A stretch of 19,817 nt of DNA, from NCBI GenBank assembly GCA_051871555.1, contig JBJECZ010000150.1, positions 1 to 19,817 on the forward strand, given 5' to 3'. Positions 16,547 to 19,817 of the stretch are shown in pieces. A model generated the notes under the pieces. The model was not told the DNA's origin and did no database searches. It saw only the letters and a program-made list of their open reading frames with translations. This DNA is from SFTJ01 sp051871555 (GTDB lineage Bacteria > Bacteroidota > Bacteroidia > Bacteroidales > Muribaculaceae). Each line of letters starts with the position of its first letter. The first letter of the stretch is position 1. The position numbers were made by a program, and so were the translations under genes.

Positions 16547-17424
16547 CTTACGCCTCTTTTCTTAAACAAAGCCATGAGCGATTTCACATAATCTTCGTCG
16601 GTAGCCATCGACGCCACGTCAACCTTGCAGCGCTGCGCGGTGATGTTCATGCGTTGCTGGCGCTCAAACCACCATTTCTGATAGGCTTGGCGAGTCTTTT
16701 TCGAACCAGTGTTTATCCAGCGTTCCTCGCCGGTTTCGCTGTCCATCATGCGCATCAGTCCCACGTCGGGCAGCTCGGCTTCGCGCTTGTCGTACACTTG
16801 CAAGGCAATCAAGTCGTGCTTGCTGTTGGCAATCGACATCGACTTGTAATAGTCGCTGCTGTTGATGAAATCGCTGATGATGAATGTGGTGCAACGCTTC
16901 TTAATGGCGCTGGTGAGAAACTCCAAAGCCATGTTGATGTCGGTACCGCGATTTTCGGGCACAAAATCCAGCAGCTCGCGAATCACGAGCAGAATGTGCT
17001 TGCGTCCCTTCTTCGGAGGTATGAATTTTTCGATACGGTCAGAGAAAAACACAACACCCACTTTATCGTTGTTCTGAATTGCCGAAAAGGCTATCGTGGC
17101 GGCAAGCTCTGCCATAAGCTCGCGCTTGAGCACGCCCACGGCGCCAAAGTCCTTACTGCCCGACACGTCAACCATCAGCATCACGGTGAGTTCGCGCTCC
17201 TCCTCGTACACCTTCACGTACGGGCGGTTGTGACGCGCCGTCACGTTCCAGTCGATGTCGCGAATGTCGTCGCCATACTGATACTCTCTAACCTCGGAGA
17301 ACGTCATACCACGACCCTTGAATGCCGAATGATATTCGCCCGCAAAGATGTTCTGCGAGAGTCCCTTGGTTTTTATTTCTATCTTCCGTACCTTCCTTAG
17401 CAGTTCATTCGAATCCATAACCAT
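16543..17424 (-). CDS. DUF58 family protein (VWA-like), MoxR partner
   Basis: A 293-residue soluble protein with the DUF58 core: FAGEYHSAFKGRGMTFSEVREY, then GDDIRDIDWNVTAR at 51-64, the highly conserved signature, followed by a VWA-like fold with DVSGS at 86-90 and ISDF near 183-187. Members are almost always encoded beside moxR and are thought to be substrates or adaptors of that ATPase; no enzyme reaction is known. Two ATGs (17424 and 17418) are possible starts, giving MVMDSNE or MDSNE. The gene starts 76 nt after moxR, the largest internal gap in this operon, and ends in a four-base overlap with the next gene. The C-terminal part (about 240-290, RCKVDVASMATDEDYV) is intact. Confidence 0.93.
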   Translation of the reverse strand: MVMDSNELLRKVRKIEIKTKGLSQNIFAGEYHSAFKGRGMTFSEVREYQYGDDIRDIDWNVTARHNRPYVKVYEEERELTVMLMVDVSGSKDFGAVGVLKRELMAELAATIAFSAIQNNDKVGVVFFSDRIEKFIPPKKGRKHILLVIRELLDFVPENRGTDINMALEFLTSAIKKRCTTFIISDFINSSDYYKSMSIANSKHDLIALQVYDKREAELPDVGLMRMMDSETGEERWINTGSKKTRQAYQKWWFERQQRMNITAQRCKVDVASMATDEDYVKSLMALFKKRGVR

Positions 17425-17444
17425 TCATTTAATTTTATGTTCAC

Positions 17445-17475
17445 GCCACCCCGCAGCCTTGTGCCCCGGGGTGGC
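17445..17475 (-). promoter_or_regulatory. Strong GC-rich hairpin between moxR and the DUF58 gene
   Basis: A perfect 9-bp inverted repeat, GCCACCCCG at 17445-17453 and CGGGGTGGC at 17467-17475, closing a 13-nt loop. The right arm overlaps a perfect CCCCGGGG palindrome (17464-17471). It lies in an otherwise AT-rich gap. In the direction of transcription a T6 run comes before the stem, and none follows, so it is not an ordinary intrinsic terminator for this operon. It could protect or process the mRNA, dampen read-through from moxR, bind a protein, or be one copy of a dispersed repeat. Confidence 0.6.
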
Positions 17476-17500
17476 AAAAAACCATTCTATAATGATAGCG

Positions 17501-18499
17501 TTATGGCACTGCAATTTTGTCGAGTATTTCGCTAACAACCTCATCAGCACTGATGTTGTTGGCTTCAGCTTCATACGACAAACCGATGCGGTGACGAAGC
17601 ACGTCGTGGCATATTGCACGAACATCTTCGGGGATGACATAGCCGCGTCCGCGAAGGAATGCATAGGCGCGTGCTGCTATTGCCATGCTTATTGATGCAC
17701 GGGGCGATGCTCCGAACGAGATGATGCTTTGAAGGTCGTTCAAGCCGCAGTCGCTCGGGAAGCGTGTTGCAAACACTATGTCAACAATATATTTTTCAAT
17801 CTTTTCGTCGATGTAAATCTTCTCTACAATCTTGCGGATTTCCAAAATTTCTTCGGGCTTGATGAGTGCTTGCACGTTTGCCTTGACCGATGCAATATTC
17901 TGGCGCACAATCTGCTTTTCCTCTTCCTTCGACGGATAACCGATAATCACCTTCATCAGGAAACGGTCGACCTGTGCTTCGGGCAGAGGATATGTGCCTT
18001 CTTGCTCAATTGGGTTCTGAGTGGCAAGTACTAGGAATGGGTTGTCGAGCTTAAATGTGGCGTCGCCGATGGTCACCTGACGCTCCTGCATGGCTTCGAG
18101 CAATGCACTCTGCACCTTTGCCGGGGCACGGTTGATTTCGTCGGCAAGAATGAAGTTGGCAAAAATCGGACCTTTTTTCACTTCGAATTTCTCATTCTTG
18201 ACGCTGTATACCATCGTACCAATTACGTCGGCAGGCAGCAAGTCGGGCGTGAACTGTATGCGGCTAAACTTGGCGTCGATAAGCTTCGACAATGTATTGA
18301 TTGCCAATGTCTTTGCCAAACCAGGCACACCTTCGAGCAGAACGTGCCCGTTTGCTAACAATGCTATTAACAACGAATCCACCAAATGCTTCTGACCAAC
18401 GATGGTCTGATTCATTCCTTGTGTAATCAAATTCACAAAACCGCTTTTGCTGGCGATTAAATCGTTTAATTCGCGAATATTACTAACTGATTCACTCAT
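17501..18499 (-). CDS. moxR: MoxR-family AAA+ ATPase
   Basis: A 332-residue cytoplasmic ATPase of the MoxR branch of AAA+ proteins, proposed to act as a chaperone or remodelling motor on partners with VWA domains. Visible motifs: Walker A GVPGLAKT at 57-64, FTPDLLPADVIGT at 83-95, Walker B LADEINRAP at 118-126, sensor 1 ATQNPIEQEGTYPLPEAQ at 159-176 with the DRF arginine finger region, and sensor 2 GASPRAS at 264-270. The C-terminal lid has RGRGYVIPEDV. It is the first gene of the bat operon and has its own promoter 44 nt upstream. The chaperone role is inferred from family context, not shown by this sequence. Confidence 0.96.
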   Translation of the reverse strand: MSESVSNIRELNDLIASKSGFVNLITQGMNQTIVGQKHLVDSLLIALLANGHVLLEGVPGLAKTLAINTLSKLIDAKFSRIQFTPDLLPADVIGTMVYSVKNEKFEVKKGPIFANFILADEINRAPAKVQSALLEAMQERQVTIGDATFKLDNPFLVLATQNPIEQEGTYPLPEAQVDRFLMKVIIGYPSKEEEKQIVRQNIASVKANVQALIKPEEILEIRKIVEKIYIDEKIEKYIVDIVFATRFPSDCGLNDLQSIISFGASPRASISMAIAARAYAFLRGRGYVIPEDVRAICHDVLRHRIGLSYEAEANNISADEVVSEILDKIAVP

Positions 18500-18542
18500 T
18501 ACTGTATATAGTTTTTGTTTTTCTGTTTCACGTTTCAGGATA

Positions 18543-18574
18543 CAAAATTATCACTTTTAAAAATAATAGTAAAA
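18543..18574 (-). promoter_or_regulatory. Bacteroidota promoter for the moxR-bat operon
   Basis: On the minus strand TAATTTTG (18550-18543) matches the TAnnTTTG -7 pattern exactly and is identical to the element before the dxs operon. A T-tract (18575-18571) lies about 20 nt upstream in the -33 position, although it reads TTTT and not TTTG. RNA would start near 18537, giving a leader of about 38 nt before the moxR ATG at 18499. It is placed between the LysM-gene terminator and moxR, as a fresh promoter should be. Confidence 0.5.
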
Positions 18575-18648
18575 AGCGACTCCGTTAATTTATGATATAT
18601 TTAGTTAGAAATGTTAAAAACCTGCAAATTTCCGTTGTCATTATCACC

Positions 18649-18683
18649 AAAAACGGGCACTCGATGCTTCGGATGCCCGTTTG
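18649..18683 (-). terminator. Intrinsic terminator after the HU/LysM gene
   Basis: A hairpin with arms AAACGGGCA (18651-18659) and TGCCCGTTT (18674-18682), extended inward after one mismatch by a further four pairs around a four-base loop. On the minus strand it is followed by a T5 run. It lies about 15 nt past the stop of the HU/LysM gene and about 75 nt before the moxR promoter, so it separates the two transcription units. Confidence 0.85.
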
Positions 18684-18697
18684 CTTATTGCTTTGTG

Positions 18698-19817
18698 TCA
18701 AAGAAATTTACGTTGTATTTCGCCTTCTTTTCGCTTGGCTTCCTCCACGCTCTGTGGGTTATCCTTGTCGATGCCATATTTCTTTGCATCAGGTATCACC
18801 ACCACCGTGCCCGGCTTCACGTTGTTCGGGTTACTGATTTTGCCACGGTTTTCCTCGTAGATATACACCCAGAAATGCCCGTTGCCATAGTGACGGCGAG
18901 CCATTCGGGTGAGGAAATAACTGCCTGTCACGGTGTCAGTTACCTGCTTCACAGCTGTCGACTTAGCCGGCTCCGACGGTGTGGAGGCTGTAGGTTTCAA
19001 CGAATCTTTTGGCGAAGCCTTATCTGCCAACGAATCGCTTGGCAAAGTGTCGGCTGCCACCACCTCACCATCGTCTGCAGCGATGGTTTCGGCTGAAACA
19101 ACCTTGCGATTATCCTCATAGTATTTAATTGCAAAGTCGGCTGCTGCATAAAGCGCTGCTCCTGCCACAATGCCCATCAAAAAGCCTTTGAGCGTGCGAT
19201 GACGCTGCCACCACGATTCATCGTCGTCGTCGTCATCGTAATAATAATCGTCATCACTTTGAGGCACATGTATAGTGCCACCTTGCGCATCTTCTTCCTC
19301 ATCCTTTGTCTCAATCTCTTCCTCAGCGGCAGGCTCCTCTGCGGATTCCTCAGCGGCAGGCTCTTCAGCAGGTTCTGAGAGCTCCGCAGGCTCGGCGGCA
19401 GGCTCAGCAGGCTCAGCAGCAGGCTCGGAGAGCTCCGAGAACTCCGAGGACTCCGAGGGCACGGCGGCAGGCTCAGCAGCAGGCTCAGCAGGCTCGGAGA
19501 GCTCCGAGAACTCCGAGGACTCCGGGGGCTCGGCGGCAGGCTCAGCAGGCTCAGCAGGCTCGGAGAGCTCCGAGAACTCCGAGGACTCCGGGGGCTCGGC
19601 GTCCCTTTCTTCAGCAGGCTCAGCGTTATCGATGGCGGTGAGCATATCTGCCGTAACATCATCATCAAGCACAACCGACTCAAACGAAGCAAACGGGGCG
19701 TTCACTGCCTCGGCGAGGCGCTTATCGGCAACAAACGTGATTTTGCTATGACCGGGTATCTCTATGGCTTCGCCGGTATTCACGTTCACGCTGCGACGCG
19801 AGTTCACCTCCATAACC
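18698..19817 (-). CDS. HU-type DNA-binding / transmembrane / LysM fusion protein (partial, 5' end beyond right edge)
   Basis: The visible 371 residues begin inside a DNA-binding fold. RRSVNVNTGEAIEIPGHSK, followed by ITFVADKRLAEAVNAPF, matches the beta-arm and last helix of HU/IHF proteins, so the frame runs on past the window (codons upstream of the Met at 19813 stay open). Next comes an acidic linker of about 130 residues made of Glu/Pro/Ala/Ser repeats, a DDDYYYDDDDDDES cluster, a membrane helix near 208-228 (LKGFLMGIVAGAALYAAADF) preceded by basic residues, a Ser/Thr/Asp-rich spacer, and a LysM-like domain at about 296-342 (LTRMARRHYGNGHFWVYIY, NPNNVKPGTVVVIPD). The positive-inside rule puts HU in the cytoplasm and LysM in the periplasm. 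I recall similar proteins in Bacteroidales, annotated as HU or LysM proteins. A role in tethering the chromosome to peptidoglycan is inference. Confidence 0.85.
   Translation of the reverse strand, partial: VMEVNSRRSVNVNTGEAIEIPGHSKITFVADKRLAEAVNAPFASFESVVLDDDVTADMLTAIDNAEPAEERDAEPPESSEFSELSEPAEPAEPAAEPPESSEFSELSEPAEPAAEPAAVPSESSEFSELSEPAAEPAEPAAEPAELSEPAEEPAAEESAEEPAAEEEIETKDEEEDAQGGTIHVPQSDDDYYYDDDDDDESWWQRHRTLKGFLMGIVAGAALYAAADFAIKYYEDNRKVVSAETIAADDGEVVAADTLPSDSLADKASPKDSLKPTASTPSEPAKSTAVKQVTDTVTGSYFLTRMARRHYGNGHFWVYIYEENRGKISNPNNVKPGTVVVIPDAKKYGIDKDNPQSVEEAKRKEGEIQRKFL
19422..19601 (-). repeat. In-frame tandem repeat encoding the acidic linker
   Basis: About 2.7 near-identical copies of a 66-69 bp unit: 19422-19490 (69 bp), 19491-19556 (66 bp) and a partial third copy at 19557-19601. 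Each copy on the plus strand opens with GGCTCGGAGAGCTCCGAGAA and continues with nearly the same sequence. Unit lengths are multiples of three, so the frame is kept, giving 22-23-residue repeats around PESSEFSELSEPAEPA. Shorter GGCTCAGCA-type units lie within and beside them. The nucleotide identity points to recent slippage or recombination; copy number probably differs between strains. Confidence 0.9.

Noticed and set aside
17445..17475. Hairpin considered as the terminator of moxR
   Set aside because: The T-run lies upstream of the stem in the transcribed direction and none follows it, so it does not fit an intrinsic terminator on the minus strand; a plus-strand role has no gene to serve.
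17425..17664. Small minus-strand frame overlapping the end of moxR
   Set aside because: It mostly reads moxR in a shifted frame and crosses the hairpin; there is no family resemblance.
19422..19601. Repeats considered as a CRISPR array
   Set aside because: The copies abut with no unique spacers, lengths are multiples of three, and they encode an in-frame protein linker.
19275..19751. Plus-strand Ser/Gly/Ala-rich frame over the tandem repeat
   Set aside because: The low-complexity product arises from repeat DNA read on the opposite strand; the minus-strand frame continues into recognisable HU and LysM segments.

Overview
The window is a compact, moderately GC-rich bacterial chromosome segment in which every gene I can support reads on the minus strand. 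It looks like a Bacteroidota genome, most likely order Bacteroidales. Evidence: a full Bacteroides-aerotolerance (bat) gene set, a dxs-trkA-trkH cluster, an ftsK-lolA-trxB cluster, an HU/LysM fusion protein, and TAnnTTTG-type -7 promoter elements instead of TATAAT boxes. I cannot fix the family from sequence alone. No rRNA, tRNA, CRISPR array, insertion sequence or phage gene was seen.

Reading in the direction of transcription, from high to low coordinates. (1) 19817-18698 holds the C-terminal part of a protein with the end of an HU-type DNA-binding fold, a long acidic Glu/Pro/Ala/Ser linker built from DNA tandem repeats, one membrane helix and a terminal LysM domain. A hairpin terminator closes it at 18649-18683. 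(2) 18570-9305 is the aerotolerance operon: promoter, moxR AAA+ ATPase, DUF58 protein, a membrane protein with a cytoplasmic tail, batA and batB (VWA proteins), batC (TPR, poly-Gln), batD, batE (TPR plus SH3-like), then a PAP2-family lipid phosphatase. Most junctions overlap or are very short. The one wide internal gap, between moxR and the DUF58 gene, carries a strong GC-rich hairpin. (3) 9186-8932 is a small HTH protein gene that appears to stand alone, with a terminator at 8863-8907. (4) 8806-3721 is a second operon: promoter, a short two-helix membrane protein, dxs (isoprenoid precursor synthesis, apparently starting at TTG), trkA and trkH (potassium uptake). (5) 3655-1 is ftsK, a LolA-like gene and trxB, with trxB cut by the left edge.

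Functionally the window is dominated by cell-envelope work: a MoxR/VWA system thought to act as an envelope chaperone or assembly machine, a lipid phosphatase, LolA-type lipoprotein transport, DXS-derived isoprenoids that feed undecaprenyl and quinone synthesis, K+ uptake, chromosome translocation at the septum, and a possible chromosome-to-peptidoglycan tether. The observations most worth following are the HU-linker-TM-LysM protein with its repeat-built linker, the hairpin inside the moxR operon, the TTG start of dxs behind a small membrane protein, and the uncharacterised single-gene HTH unit.
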